Origin: Aliiruegeria haliotis
GTDB lineage: Bacteria; Pseudomonadota; Alphaproteobacteria; Rhodobacterales; Rhodobacteraceae
Assembly (NCBI RefSeq): GCF_003003255.1
Contig: NZ_PVTD01000008.1
Span: 1-64,000 of the forward strand
DNA length: 64,000 bases
Reading direction: 5' to 3'
The notes beneath the pieces were generated by a model. It searched no databases. It was not told the origin of the DNA and saw only the letters and a program-made list of their open reading frames with translations. Position 1 is the stretch's first letter. Every line of letters starts with the position of its first letter. Both the position numbers and the translations under genes were made by a program. Of this stretch, positions 37,262 to 46,662 are shown one piece after another.

Positions 37262-38209
37262 GTGTCGGAAATCCTCACGATCACCCTGAATCCCGCACTC
37301 GACATGAACACGGAAGCCCAGAGAGTCATTCCGGACGTCAAGCTGCGGTGCGCCGAACCCACCGTGGATCCCGGCGGAGGTGGCATCAACGTGGCCCGCG
37401 CCATCCAGCACATGGGTGGCGAAGCGTCGGCCATCGTTGCGATCGCTGGTCACAACGGCAACCGCCTGCTGGAGCTGCTCATGGCGGAGGGCATCCCGAC
37501 GATGCCGATACCCTCACCGGGGGAGACCCGTTCAAGTGTCGTGGTGAATTGCAAGGAAACCGACCTGCAGTACCGCTTCATGCTGCCCGGGCCGCCATGG
37601 AGCGAGGAACATGTCCTGAAGGCGCTGCACACGACCGTCGCCCATGCTCCGAAGGGCGGTCTGATCATCCTGTCGGGAAGCCAGCCGCCGGGCGTGCCGC
37701 TCGACTTCGAGGAGACGCTCAGTGCTGCCCTCAGCGACGCGGGCGCCCGCCTGATCGTGGACACCTCCGGCCCAGCCCTGCGGCGGATGGTGGAGGACCC
37801 CAAGTCACCGCCCTTCCTGCTGCGCTCCGACGATGAGGAAGCCGAGGGTCTGGCGGGCCGGAAACTGGAAACGCCCGCTGATACGGCGGCGTTTTCGCGC
37901 GAGCTGATCGCGCGCGGCGTCGCGCAGAATATCATCTTCGCCCGAGGCGCCGAGGGGTCTGTCCTGACCACGCCCGAAGGGTCGTGGCTTGCGACGGCCG
38001 CCAAGGTGGATGTCGTATCCAAGGTCGGCGCGGGCGACAGCTTCGTCGGTGGCTTCACGCTCTGCCTGTCGCGGGGCAATTCGATACAGGAAGCGGCCCG
38101 TTGGGGCGCCGCCGCCGCATCGGCCGCCGTCACGACTCCGGCCACGGACCTGTGCCGCGGCGAGGACGTGGAAGCGCTTCTGCCGCAGTGCAAGCTGATC
38201 GAAGTCTGA
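37262..38209 (+). CDS. PfkB family hexose-phosphate kinase
   Basis: A 315-residue ribokinase-fold kinase of the 1-phosphofructokinase/PfkB/LacC group. It begins ILTITLNPALDMN, has the substrate loop DPGGGGINVARAIQHMGG, and the ATP/anion-hole signature KVGAGDSFVGGFTLCL with catalytic Asp. Whether it uses fructose 1-phosphate, fructose 6-phosphate or tagatose 6-phosphate is not decidable; no fru PTS genes flank it. GTG 37262 lies after GGAGAG. The arsC-like gene follows after 8 bases. Confidence 0.9.
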   Translation: MSEILTITLNPALDMNTEAQRVIPDVKLRCAEPTVDPGGGGINVARAIQHMGGEASAIVAIAGHNGNRLLELLMAEGIPTMPIPSPGETRSSVVVNCKETDLQYRFMLPGPPWSEEHVLKALHTTVAHAPKGGLIILSGSQPPGVPLDFEETLSAALSDAGARLIVDTSGPALRRMVEDPKSPPFLLRSDDEEAEGLAGRKLETPADTAAFSRELIARGVAQNIIFARGAEGSVLTTPEGSWLATAAKVDVVSKVGAGDSFVGGFTLCLSRGNSIQEAARWGAAAASAAVTTPATDLCRGEDVEALLPQCKLIEV

Positions 38210-38217
38210 GGCCGCAG

Positions 38218-38646
38218 ATGCAGGTCACGATCTGGCACAATCCGGCTTGCAGCAAGTCACGTGACACGCTGCGGGTGATCGAGGCGGCGGGCTACACGCC
38301 CGAGGTGATCCAGTACATGAAGGTCGGCTGGGAGCGCGACGCGCTCTCCGCCCTGCTGACAGAAGCCGGGCTGACGCCGCAAGATGCCCTGCGCTCCGCG
38401 CGTGGCCCGGCGCGGGACCTCGGCCTGCTGGATGCCGACGTCACCTCCGAACAGATCCTCGCTGCGATGGTGGCGCATCCAGTGCTGGTCGAACGCCCCC
38501 TCGTGCGGACGGAAAAGGGCACGCGGCTGTGCCGCCCGGTCGGCCGCGTGCTGGAGGTTCTTGACCATTGGCCCGAGGGACCGTTTGCACGCACCAACGG
38601 CACGATCCTGATCGACGCCCAGGGAATGCCGGTGCCGGGTGTCTGA
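38218..38646 (+). CDS. arsC: Arsenate reductase, glutaredoxin-dependent type
   Basis: A 142-residue ArsC-family protein: WHNPACSKSRDTLRVIEAAG with the catalytic Cys11, and VLVERPLVRTEKGTRLCRP carrying the conserved Arg residues. Thioredoxin-like fold; reduces arsenate to arsenite with glutathione and glutaredoxin. No arsR or arsB nearby, so housekeeping use or a related role is possible. It is 8 bases downstream of the kinase gene and probably co-transcribed. Confidence 0.9.
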   Translation: MQVTIWHNPACSKSRDTLRVIEAAGYTPEVIQYMKVGWERDALSALLTEAGLTPQDALRSARGPARDLGLLDADVTSEQILAAMVAHPVLVERPLVRTEKGTRLCRPVGRVLEVLDHWPEGPFARTNGTILIDAQGMPVPGV

Positions 38647-38689
38647 CCAGACAGCGCACAGGCGCTGAGAAAGCACCCGTCACTCACCT

Positions 38690-38929
38690 TCAGAAGCCAC
38701 ACCCAGCCCGGGCCAGCCACGCGAATTCGTTGGTCATCCGTGACAGTTCGACGGGGTAGGCCGGTGGTTCTGGAGTCAGTTCCTCCGGGCGGCGCCAATC
38801 CGACCCTTGGGGTGTGGCGGCGAAACGCTCCGCCATGGCAGGGTACTCCCTGCTCCGAAGTCCCCGCCGCTGCGCCTCTGCTACCAGCTCCCAACGCGTG
38901 GGCAGGTCCTCGACGCAAGAGCCCCGCAT
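38690..38929 (-). CDS. Small hypothetical protein
   Basis: Not recognised. 79 residues, no signal or membrane segment; polar with Pro-rich centre (PEELTPEPPAYPVELS) and two Cys. It lies 29 bases beyond the mgtE stop on the same strand. The ribosome binding site is poor and no family is evident, so this may be a false gene. Confidence 0.4.
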   Translation of the reverse strand: MRGSCVEDLPTRWELVAEAQRRGLRSREYPAMAERFAATPQGSDWRRPEELTPEPPAYPVELSRMTNEFAWLARAGCGF

Positions 38930-38958
38930 CAGCGGGACACGCCTCTGTTGGTGACGTG

Positions 38959-40365
38959 CTACAGGTACAGGACCGAGGCCACACTGAAGAAGATCAGCAC
39001 GCCGAAGACATCGTTGGCGGTTGTAATGAAGATGCCGGTCGCCACCGCCGGATCCAGTTTCAGCGCCTTGAGCAGGAAGGGGATGAGCGCGCCAAACGTG
39101 CCTGCGATCACGGTGACCAGCGTCATCGAGATCAGGCAGGTCATCGCGAGCATTGGCGCCCTGTCGATGTCGATGACACTGGAGGCGAGCAAGACCAGAC
39201 CCGCGACAACCGCCCCCACCAAGACCCCATTGAGGAGCGAGGCCAGCATTTCGCGCCCGAGCCGTGGCAGGAAATCTCCTTCCCAGCTCGTTCCGCGTCC
39301 GATGGCCTGAATCGACATGGTGGACGCCTGGATACCGACATTGCCAGCCGTGGCCATCACCACCGGGATGAAGCTGGCCAGGATCGCGGCACTTGTCAGC
39401 GCCTCTTCATAGGAGCCGATCACCGAGGCCGCGATGAAGGCACCAACCAGACCCCCAAGGATCCAGGGCAGGCGGCGTTTCACGATCTGCAAGGGCGGGT
39501 CGAACTCGCTCGCCTCAGGGGAAATGCCGCCCATGAGAAGCATGTCCTCTTCGGCTTCCTCCGAGGCAATCTCCCGCAGTTCCTTCGGCGTGATCCCTCC
39601 CAGCAGGACTCCGTTGGCATCGACGACGGCGATATTGTGAATGCGCTGCGCCTTGGCGATCGCCAGCACGTCTTCCTGATCGGTTTCCGACGTGACGTGG
39701 ACCGAATCGGGCTGCATGATCGCGGCCACCGGCGTATCGTCCGGGTTCATGATCAGGTCGCGGCGGCGCACTGCGCCCTTCAGCCGGCCGGCATCGTCAA
39801 CCACATAGACCCGTTCCAACCGATCGATTTCCTGCGCGACCGCGCGGATGTCGGCGATCACCTCCCCGACGGTGCCGCTTTCACGCGCGGTGAGGATGCC
39901 ACGGCGCATGTGCGCGGCGGCATGATCCTCGTGCACTTCCAGCGCCGCCTTCAGCGCCTCGGCGTGGGGGTGCCCCTCCAGAAGGTCCAGCGCATATTCG
40001 TGTGGCAACTCGTCGAGCAGAGGAAATGCCTCGTCCGCATCCATCTTTTCGATCAGCTTGCGAAAGGTGCTGCGGGTCCGTTTCTTGGCCAGCACGGCAT
40101 GCAGCTGCGGGTCGAGCTCGGCCAGAATGCGGATACCGGACTCGTCGGGCATCCATTCGAGCAGTCTGCGGGCATATTTCGACCGCAAGCGCACGAACAG
40201 CGACACCACGTCGGCGGGATGCCAGTGGCGAATGGTTGCCAGCACGCGCCTCCGGTCGCCGGCCTTGATCCACTTCTCGATCTGTTTGACGGCGGCCTTG
40301 TTCGTTGCTGCAGCAGTCTCTCCGCCCGACCCGTCCCAATGGGGCAGAACGCTGTTCTCGCTCAT
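38959..40365 (-). CDS. mgtE: MgtE-type magnesium transporter
   Basis: Mg2+ channel/transporter of 468 residues with the family order: N domain (about 25-150), two CBS domains (about 155-275) that sense Mg2+, a connecting helix, and five membrane helices (about 310-468). The pore region is PVVMATAGNVGIQASTMSIQ, and VATGIFITTANDVFGVLIFF holds the conserved Asp. ATG 40365 is chosen because GGGAGGGCCCG precedes it; an in-frame ATG at 40380 has the binding site inside its coding region. Confidence 0.95.
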   Translation of the reverse strand: MSENSVLPHWDGSGGETAAATNKAAVKQIEKWIKAGDRRRVLATIRHWHPADVVSLFVRLRSKYARRLLEWMPDESGIRILAELDPQLHAVLAKKRTRSTFRKLIEKMDADEAFPLLDELPHEYALDLLEGHPHAEALKAALEVHEDHAAAHMRRGILTARESGTVGEVIADIRAVAQEIDRLERVYVVDDAGRLKGAVRRRDLIMNPDDTPVAAIMQPDSVHVTSETDQEDVLAIAKAQRIHNIAVVDANGVLLGGITPKELREIASEEAEEDMLLMGGISPEASEFDPPLQIVKRRLPWILGGLVGAFIAASVIGSYEEALTSAAILASFIPVVMATAGNVGIQASTMSIQAIGRGTSWEGDFLPRLGREMLASLLNGVLVGAVVAGLVLLASSVIDIDRAPMLAMTCLISMTLVTVIAGTFGALIPFLLKALKLDPAVATGIFITTANDVFGVLIFFSVASVLYL

Positions 40366-40520
40366 CGGGCCCTCCCGCATTGATCTTTCGACACAGCCTA
40401 ACCATTTGCCCGTCGTCCAGCCACAGGAATGGTTCTCGCGACCTGACCCAAATGATCGCTTTCATCGCTCCGAGGGGAGCACGAGTCGGCCAGTAGATCG
40501 CCCGAGGCAGGGGCGCGTTT

Positions 40521-40595
40521 CAGGCCGCAGGCCTGCCGGGCCCGGCAGCGAGCAAGCGCGGCAGCGCGCCGCCGACCTGGCGGGTGCCCCCGCCC
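40521..40595. repeat. Structured intergenic repeat, copy B
   Basis: Hairpin CAGGCC-GCA-GGCCTG (40521-40535), central GCAAGCGCGG (40552-40561) and terminal hairpin GGCGGG/CCCGCC (40579-40594). It has the same order of elements as the copy at 28132-28211, with stems that differ in sequence but keep pairing. It lies six bases beyond the nadE stop. Confidence 0.55.
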
Positions 40596-40600
40596 ACGGA

Positions 40601-42262
40601 TCAGTCTGCGGAAGTGTCGCGCCAGCGGTTCACGATCGGATAGCGACGGTCGAGCCAGAAAGCCCGCCGGGTCAGCCGGGCGCCGGGCGCTGCCTGGAAC
40701 CGTTTGTATTCAGAGATGTAGACGAGATGCTCGACCTTTTTGGCATCCGCAAGGTCGAATCCTTCGGCCACCACGTCCGCAACGCTCTTATCCTCATCCA
40801 CCAGCATTTCGAGGATCCGGTCCAGCACCGGATAGGGCGGCAGCGAATCCTCGTCCTTCTGATCCTCGCGCAGCTCTGCGGACGGCGGCTTCTCGATCAC
40901 CCGGGGCGGGATCACTTCGCCCGCCGGCCCCATCATCCAGTCGCGATGATTGGCGTTGCGCCAGCGGCAGGTCTCGAAGACCCGCATCTTATAGAGATCC
41001 TTGATCGGGTTATAGCCGCCGGCCATGTCGCCATAGATCGTGGCGTAGCCAACCGCGACCTCGGACTTGTTTCCGGTTGTCAGCAGCATTTCCCCGAACT
41101 TGTTCGACAGCGCCATCAGCAGCAGACCGCGCAGGCGGGACTGGATGTTCTCTTCTGCCAGATCGGGGGGCCTGCCCTCGAACAGCGGCTCCAGCGCCGC
41201 TGTCACCGCGGCACGCGGCCCGGCGATTGGAAGGGTGTCGAGACGTGTGCCGAGGTTCCGCGCCACACCTTCGGCATCCTCCAGCGAGTGACCGGAGGTG
41301 TATTCGGACGGCAGCATCACGCACCGCACGTTCTCCGGTCCGATCGCGTCCGCCGCAATGGTGGCCACCAGCGCGGAATCGACCCCGCCGGAAAGCCCGA
41401 GCAGCACATTGGTGAACCCGGTCTTGCGCAGGTAGTCACGCAGCGATTCCACCATGACGCGATAATCCTGCTCCCACTCATCGGGCAGGTGCGCCATCTC
41501 GCCGGCCACGGCCTCCCAACCATCCGGCCCCTGAAGGAAATCCACATGTGCGATAGCTTCGTCGAAGACGGGCATCTGCACGACCAGTTTGCCATGCGGG
41601 TTCAGGACGAAGGAGCCACCGTCGAACACTTGGTCATCCTGGCCGCCAACCATGTTCAGATAGACCAGCGGCAGACCTGTCTCGACCACCCGGCTGACCA
41701 TCTGTGTCATCCGGAAATCGCGCTTGCCTCGGAAATAGGGCGAACCGTTAGGCACCAGCAGGATCTCGGCGCCAGTCTCCTCAAGGGTCTCGCAGACATC
41801 GCCATGCCATGCGTCCTCGCAGATCGGTGTGCCGATGCGCGCAGCCCCGACCATGTAAGGTCCGTTCACGTCGCCGCTGGTGAACTGGCGTTTCTCGTCG
41901 AAGACATTGAAGTTCGGGAGGTGATGCTTGACGATCCGGGCGGCAACATCGCCCCCCTTAAGCACCACGTAGACATTGAACAGCTCCGCCCCCTCGTACC
42001 AGGGCAGGCCAATGCCAAGGGCGGGACCGTCGGCACATTCGGCGGCAAGTTCATGCATCACGCTCATGCAATCGGTCACGAAGGACGGCTTCATCACCAG
42101 ATCCTGGCACTGGTAGCCCGCCAGGAACATTTCCGGCAGGGCCACCATGTCGGCTCCGGCGGCCTTGCCTTCGGCCCAGGCACGACGCGCCTTGGCGGCA
42201 TTCTCGCGCAATGCGCCCACGGTCGGGTTCAACTGCGCCAGGGTCAGGCGGAATCGTGTCAT
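40601..42262 (-). CDS. nadE: Glutamine-dependent NAD+ synthetase
   Basis: Converts deamido-NAD+ to NAD+ with glutamine as nitrogen donor. 553 residues. The N-terminal nitrilase-type glutaminase has its triad at Glu44 (ALPEMFLAGY), Lys112 (IVKHHLPNF) and Cys148 (TPICEDAWHGD). The C-terminal synthetase domain holds the P-loop GLSGGVDSALVATIAADAIG and LLTTGNKSEVAVGYATIYGD. Typical two-domain length. It begins at ATG 42262. Divergent from the MORN gene. Confidence 0.96.
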   Translation of the reverse strand: MTRFRLTLAQLNPTVGALRENAAKARRAWAEGKAAGADMVALPEMFLAGYQCQDLVMKPSFVTDCMSVMHELAAECADGPALGIGLPWYEGAELFNVYVVLKGGDVAARIVKHHLPNFNVFDEKRQFTSGDVNGPYMVGAARIGTPICEDAWHGDVCETLEETGAEILLVPNGSPYFRGKRDFRMTQMVSRVVETGLPLVYLNMVGGQDDQVFDGGSFVLNPHGKLVVQMPVFDEAIAHVDFLQGPDGWEAVAGEMAHLPDEWEQDYRVMVESLRDYLRKTGFTNVLLGLSGGVDSALVATIAADAIGPENVRCVMLPSEYTSGHSLEDAEGVARNLGTRLDTLPIAGPRAAVTAALEPLFEGRPPDLAEENIQSRLRGLLLMALSNKFGEMLLTTGNKSEVAVGYATIYGDMAGGYNPIKDLYKMRVFETCRWRNANHRDWMMGPAGEVIPPRVIEKPPSAELREDQKDEDSLPPYPVLDRILEMLVDEDKSVADVVAEGFDLADAKKVEHLVYISEYKRFQAAPGARLTRRAFWLDRRYPIVNRWRDTSAD

Positions 42263-42441
42263 GGGCTGGCTCCTTCGCGACAGGCCCGCGTCCGGACCCC
42301 GCGCTCTCTTAGCAGAACCGTTGGCGCATGGAAGCGCCTGCCCGCCCCCCCGGGCAAAAAGCGTTGCTCCGCCCCGAGGGGCGAATTAGGGTTGCGGCTC
42401 AAGCACAAGCGCCCGCCTGGGCCCCATTCCGGAGAGCAGAC

Positions 42442-43950
42442 ATGACCCACAAGGCTCGCGGTTACCTGATCGCCACGGCGATCTGCATGAGCCTTGCAGG
42501 CGCGGCACTGGCCCAGTCCGGAGACGTGCAGACCAAGCAATACGAGAATGGCGGGGTCTACGAAGGCACCTTCAAGGACGGGCTGCAACACGGCAAGGGC
42601 ACGTACCGGCTGCCCAATGGCTACGAATACAGCGGCGACTGGGTCGAGGGCGAGATCCTCGGCCAGGGTATCGCGCGGTTCCCCGACGGTTCGGTCTACG
42701 AAGGCGCCTTTGCGAAGGGCAAGCCGAGCGGCGTCGGCAAGATCGTGTTCGCCAATGGCGGCACCTACGAAGGCGAGTGGGTCGAGGGCGAGATGACCGG
42801 CCAGGGCATTGCCAACTACGCCAACGGCGTGCGGTACGAGGGGCAGTTCACGAATGCCCTGCACGACGGTCAGGGCACCATGACCTCCCCCAACGGCTAT
42901 ATCTACGACGGCAGCTGGGTTGCCGGTGTCAAGGAGGGCAAGGGCACGATCACCTACCCAGATGGCGCTGTCTACGTCGGCAACCTGAGCCGCGGACAGC
43001 GCTCCGGGCAGGGCAAGCTGACCATGCCCGACGGGCTGGAGTACGAAGGGGCCTGGAAGGACGGGCAGATCAACGGCCTCGGCAAGCTCAAGCAGTCGAA
43101 CGGCGACGTCTACGAAGGGCTTCTGGTCAACGGCCAGCGACAGGGCCACGGCAAGGTGACCTACGCAAATGGCGACATTTACGAAGGCGCCTTTGCAGAG
43201 GATCGCCGCCACGGTCAGGGCATTTTCCAGGGCGCCGATGGCTACCGCTACGAAGGCGACTGGCTCGAGGGCCGGATCGAGGGCAAGGGAAAGGTCACCT
43301 ATCCTGACGGCTCGGTCTACGAAGGCGATTTCCTTGCGGACCTTCCTCACGGCAAGGGCAAGATCACCTACCCGGACGGCAATACCTATGACGGCGACTG
43401 GGTGGAGAGCGTGATCGAGGGCGAGGGGATCGCCACCTACGCCGACGGCCAGGTCTACGAGGGCAGTTTCGTCAATGCCCAGTACGATGGTATGGGCAGC
43501 ATGACCTACCCCGATGGCTACAGCTATGTCGGCATGTGGTCCAAAGGTGTCCGCGAGGGCAAGGGCAAGGCCACCTATACCGATGGCTCAGTCTACGAGG
43601 GGAACTTCTCCGATGGCCAACGCTCCGGCCAGGGCACCCTGACGGCGCCGAGCGGCTTCACCTATACCGGCGAGTGGAAGGATGGCGAGATCGAAGGCAA
43701 GGGTATCGCCACCTATATCAACGGCGATATTTACGAAGGCACTTTCCGGGCCGGAAAACCCCAGGGCGAGGGCCTGATGCGCTACGCCACTGGCGAGGAA
43801 CGCACTGGTGTCTGGGAAGATGGCCAGTTGATCGAAGCCTCCGAGCCGACGGCGTCCGCAGGCACCCAGGACGCGGAAGCCGCTGACGGACAGGCGCCGG
43901 AAGCCGACGGGACAGCGGCGGCGGGGAGCACCGAAACCTCCGGCAACTGA
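42442..43950 (+). CDS. Exported MORN-repeat protein with 18 tandem repeats
   Basis: A 502-residue protein with a signal peptide (cleavage near LAQS), then 18 uninterrupted 23-residue MORN repeats (residues 40-453) of the type YEGxFxxGxxxGxGxxxYxDG, a partial nineteenth, and a Thr/Ala/Glu-rich tail of about 35 residues. MORN arrays form elongated beta-hairpin rods that bind lipids or partners. The fifth position alternates Phe and Trp from repeat to repeat, giving a 46-residue higher-order unit, with a slip between repeats 9 and 10. ATG 42442 follows GGAGAGCAGAC. Periplasmic location is inferred from the signal. Confidence 0.92.
   Translation: MTHKARGYLIATAICMSLAGAALAQSGDVQTKQYENGGVYEGTFKDGLQHGKGTYRLPNGYEYSGDWVEGEILGQGIARFPDGSVYEGAFAKGKPSGVGKIVFANGGTYEGEWVEGEMTGQGIANYANGVRYEGQFTNALHDGQGTMTSPNGYIYDGSWVAGVKEGKGTITYPDGAVYVGNLSRGQRSGQGKLTMPDGLEYEGAWKDGQINGLGKLKQSNGDVYEGLLVNGQRQGHGKVTYANGDIYEGAFAEDRRHGQGIFQGADGYRYEGDWLEGRIEGKGKVTYPDGSVYEGDFLADLPHGKGKITYPDGNTYDGDWVESVIEGEGIATYADGQVYEGSFVNAQYDGMGSMTYPDGYSYVGMWSKGVREGKGKATYTDGSVYEGNFSDGQRSGQGTLTAPSGFTYTGEWKDGEIEGKGIATYINGDIYEGTFRAGKPQGEGLMRYATGEERTGVWEDGQLIEASEPTASAGTQDAEAADGQAPEADGTAAAGSTETSGN
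42559..43800 (+). repeat. Coding tandem repeat, 18 x 69 bp
   Basis: The MORN array at DNA level: exactly 18 units of 69 bases with no insertions or deletions. Units 1 to 18 are diverged at third positions, so this is an old array under protein-level selection, not a recent expansion. Confidence 0.9.
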
Positions 43951-44017
43951 GGCCGTTCGTCATCGCCATTGCGTGGTCCCGCCCGAACTGCAAGCCGATC
44001 CCTTGAGGGAGAGACCC

Positions 44018-44812
44018 ATGGCCGACACTACCATCTATCACATCCCGGTCTGTCCCTTTTCACAACGGGTCGAGATCCTGCTTGCCCTGAAGGGAATGCG
44101 GGACAGAGTCAGGTTCGAGGTCGTGGACATCACCCGGCCACGCCCTGACTGGCTTCTGGAAAAGACAGGCGGCACGACGGCCCTGCCGATACTGGAGACA
44201 TCCGACGGTGCGATCCTAAAGGAGAGCCTCGTCATCCTGCGCTATATCGAGGAACTCTGGCCGACACCGGCGATCGCCCGGACGGCCCCTTACGAACGCG
44301 CGGTCGAACGGATGCTGATCGCCCGGGAAGGTGATTTCACCGCGACCGGCTATCGAATGGTCATGAACCAGGACGAGGCGAAGCGGGAGACGTTTCGCCG
44401 CCAGATGGACGAGCACTACCTGGGGTTCTCGGCCTTCCTCGCCCGCCACGCCAAAGGGGACACCTTCCTTTTTGAGGACTTCGGATTGGCCGAGGCCGTA
44501 TTCACGCCAATGTTCATGCGGTTCTGGTTCCTTGAGCACTACGAGGGCTACACACTGCCAACCGGCCCCGACGCCGACCGGGTGCGGCGCTGGCACGCGG
44601 CGTGTCTCGACCACCCCAACGCCCAGCAGGTCAGCCAGAGGGAAATCGTGACACTGTACTACGATTACGCCCGGGGCGCCGGAAACGGAGCACTTCTGCC
44701 CGGCCGCGCACGGTCCAGTTTTGCCTTTGACCCGGACTGGAGCACACGTCCCGTTCCCCCCCCCGACAAGTATGGCCCCGCTGCCACGGATGCCGATCTG
44801 GGGCTTCTGTAG
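44018..44812 (+). CDS. Glutathione S-transferase family protein
   Basis: A 264-residue GST-fold protein. The thioredoxin-like N-domain begins TTIYHIPVCPFSQRVEILLA with a Cys-Pro-Phe-Ser active-site-like motif, and GGTTALPILETSDGAILKES holds the cis-Pro and the glutathione-binding Glu-Ser. The helical C-domain follows. The tail beyond residue 225 is Pro/Gly-rich and longer than usual. Whether it conjugates or reduces via Cys is not decidable. ATG 44018 follows GAGGGAGAGACCC. It precedes the leuA leader region. Confidence 0.88.
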   Translation: MADTTIYHIPVCPFSQRVEILLALKGMRDRVRFEVVDITRPRPDWLLEKTGGTTALPILETSDGAILKESLVILRYIEELWPTPAIARTAPYERAVERMLIAREGDFTATGYRMVMNQDEAKRETFRRQMDEHYLGFSAFLARHAKGDTFLFEDFGLAEAVFTPMFMRFWFLEHYEGYTLPTGPDADRVRRWHAACLDHPNAQQVSQREIVTLYYDYARGAGNGALLPGRARSSFAFDPDWSTRPVPPPDKYGPAATDADLGLL

Positions 44813-44862
44813 GGCTCAGATTCGGCCTTTCCTTTCGAGTTTTCACGCGTATAGTCTCGCCT

Positions 44863-44952
44863 ATGTTGAACAACCGGCATATCCCTTTCGCCCCCGCGAT
44901 TTCGCGGGCGCGTCCCTATGCCGGTCTTCTCCTTCTCCTTAGCCGCCTCTGA
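44863..44952 (+). CDS. leuA leader peptide, leucine-rich
   Basis: A 29-residue open frame ATG (44863) to TGA (44952) located 76 bases before leuA. It ends with a run of five Leu codons (CTT CTC CTT CTC CTT) and a sixth Leu just before the stop, in the segment AGLLLLLSRL. A hairpin overlaps its last codons. This is the arrangement of a leucine attenuation leader: ribosome progress over the Leu codons should sense charged tRNA-Leu. A TATAGT hexamer ends 7 bases before the ATG, so the transcript may start at or very near the AUG. Confidence 0.7.
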   Translation: MLNNRHIPFAPAISRARPYAGLLLLLSRL

Positions 44953-44982
44953 GCGTGCCGATCCGGCGCGTCCGCTCAGAGG
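44893..44982 (+). promoter_or_regulatory. Candidate attenuator structures of the leuA leader
   Basis: Hairpin 1 is CCCGCGA/TCGCGGG (44893-44908) inside the leader. Hairpin 2 is CCTCTGAGCG (44946-44955) with CGCTCAGAGG (44973-44982), overlapping the leader stop. GCCGG at 44920-44924 could instead pair with CCGGC at 44963-44967, giving a competing structure. No T-run follows hairpin 2, so control may use Rho or translation rather than intrinsic termination. Confidence 0.55.
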
Positions 44983-45028
44983 AACTGGCAAGCGCGCCAC
45001 AGGATTGAAGGACACCAAGGAACACATC

Positions 45029-46594
45029 ATGACGAACCCACAAGACCGCGTTGTCATTTTTGACACGACCCTGCGCGACGGCGAGCAGAGCCCCGGCGCC
45101 ACCATGACCCACGACGAGAAGCTGGAGATTGCCCAGATGCTCGACGAAATGGGTGTGGATATCATCGAGGCCGGATTCCCGATTGCCTCCGAAGGTGACT
45201 TTGAAGCCGTGCGCGACATCGCAGAGGTGACCAAACACTCGGTGATCTGTGGCCTGGCGCGCGCCAATTTCAAGGATATCGACCGCTGCTGGGAGGCCGT
45301 GCGCCATTCCGAACGGCCACGCATCCACACCTTCATTGGCACATCGCCACTGCACCGCGCCATTCCGAACCTGACCATGGACGAGATGGCCGACAAGATC
45401 CACGAGACCGTCACCCATGCACGCAACCTCTGCGACAATGTCCAGTGGTCGCCGATGGACGCCACCCGGACCGAGCACGACTACCTGTGCCGAGTGGTGG
45501 AGATCGCGATCAAGGCCGGCGCCACGACGATCAACATCCCCGACACTGTCGGCTACACCGCGCCACGAGAGTCAGCCGACCTGATCGCGATGCTGCTGGA
45601 GCGGGTGCCGGGCGCCGACGAGATCATTTTCGCCACCCACTGCCACAACGACCTGGGCATGGCGACCGCCAATGCGCTGGCCGCTGTGGACGCGGGTGCC
45701 CGGCAGGTCGAATGCACCATCAACGGGCTGGGCGAACGCGCGGGCAACACGGCCCTGGAAGAGGTCGTCATGGCACTCAAGGTGCGCAATGACATCATGC
45801 CCTACACCACCGGCATCGACACCACGAAGATCATGAACATCTCCCGTCGCGTGGCGGATGTGTCCGGCTTCCAGGTGCAGTTCAACAAGGCCGTGGTGGG
45901 CAAGAACGCCTTTGCCCACGAGAGCGGCATTCACCAGGACGGCATGCTGAAGAACCCGCAGAACTTCGAGATCATGCGGCCGGAGGACGTCGGGCTGTCG
46001 GCGACCAACCTCGTCATGGGCAAGCATTCGGGCCGTGCCGCACTGCGGGCCAAGCTGCATGACCTGGGGTACGATCTGGGCGACAACCAGCTGAAGGACG
46101 TGTTTGTCCGCTTCAAGGAATTGGCCGACCGCAAGAAGGAGGTCTACGACGACGACCTGATCGCGCTGATGCGCGACGCGGGATCGGAAGTCGACGACAC
46201 GCTGAAGGTCCAGTTCCTGCGCGTGATCTGCGGCACCCAGGCGCCACAATCGGCCGATCTGGTGATGAGCGTCGAAGGGGTGGATCACATGGTGTCCGCC
46301 TCAGGGGACGGTCCGGTCGACGCGACCTTCAACGCAGTGAAGGAGATCTTCCCGCACAATGCGCATCTGAAGCTCTACCAGGTGCACGCGGTGACCCGTG
46401 GCACCGATGCCCAGGCCACAGTGACAGTGCGGCTGGAGGAAGACGGGCGGATCGTCACCGGCCAGTCCGCGGACACCGACACCGTCGTCGCCTCTGCCAA
46501 GGCCTATGTCGCGGCCCTGAACCGGCTGATCGTGCGTCGTCAGAAGACAGGTACGGACAAGAAGGAAATCGACTACCGCGACGTGGTACAGTGA
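45029..46594 (+). CDS. leuA: 2-isopropylmalate synthase
   Basis: Committed step of leucine synthesis: 2-oxoisovalerate + acetyl-CoA to 2-isopropylmalate. 521 residues. The HMGL-like TIM barrel begins [20 protein letters not shown], has the metal-binding [29 protein letters not shown], and the C-terminal LeuA dimer domain that binds leucine for feedback inhibition. ATG 45029 matches the conserved start; the open frame upstream runs into the leader region. It ends at a strong terminator. Confidence 0.97.
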   Translation: MTNPQDRVVIFDTTLRDGEQSPGATMTHDEKLEIAQMLDEMGVDIIEAGFPIASEGDFEAVRDIAEVTKHSVICGLARANFKDIDRCWEAVRHSERPRIHTFIGTSPLHRAIPNLTMDEMADKIHETVTHARNLCDNVQWSPMDATRTEHDYLCRVVEIAIKAGATTINIPDTVGYTAPRESADLIAMLLERVPGADEIIFATHCHNDLGMATANALAAVDAGARQVECTINGLGERAGNTALEEVVMALKVRNDIMPYTTGIDTTKIMNISRRVADVSGFQVQFNKAVVGKNAFAHESGIHQDGMLKNPQNFEIMRPEDVGLSATNLVMGKHSGRAALRAKLHDLGYDLGDNQLKDVFVRFKELADRKKEVYDDDLIALMRDAGSEVDDTLKVQFLRVICGTQAPQSADLVMSVEGVDHMVSASGDGPVDATFNAVKEIFPHNAHLKLYQVHAVTRGTDAQATVTVRLEEDGRIVTGQSADTDTVVASAKAYVAALNRLIVRRQKTGTDKKEIDYRDVVQ

Positions 46595-46621
46595 TCCGCC
46601 ACAACGCCTGATGCGAAACAG

Positions 46622-46653
46622 ACCGCGCCGCAGCCCCCTGCGGCGCGGTTTTT
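46622..46653 (+). terminator. leuA terminator
   Basis: Perfect 12-bp stem ACCGCGCCGCAG (46622-46633) and CTGCGGCGCGGT (46638-46649), loop CCCC, T-run of five. 28 bases after the leuA stop, also adjacent to the stop of the convergent mscS-type gene. Confidence 0.9.
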
Positions 46654-46662
46654 CGTTCCGGC

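Noticed and set aside
42559-43800. Regular 69-base repeats as a possible CRISPR array
   Set aside because: The repeats are contiguous with no spacers, are diverged at third codon positions and encode MORN units in one frame.
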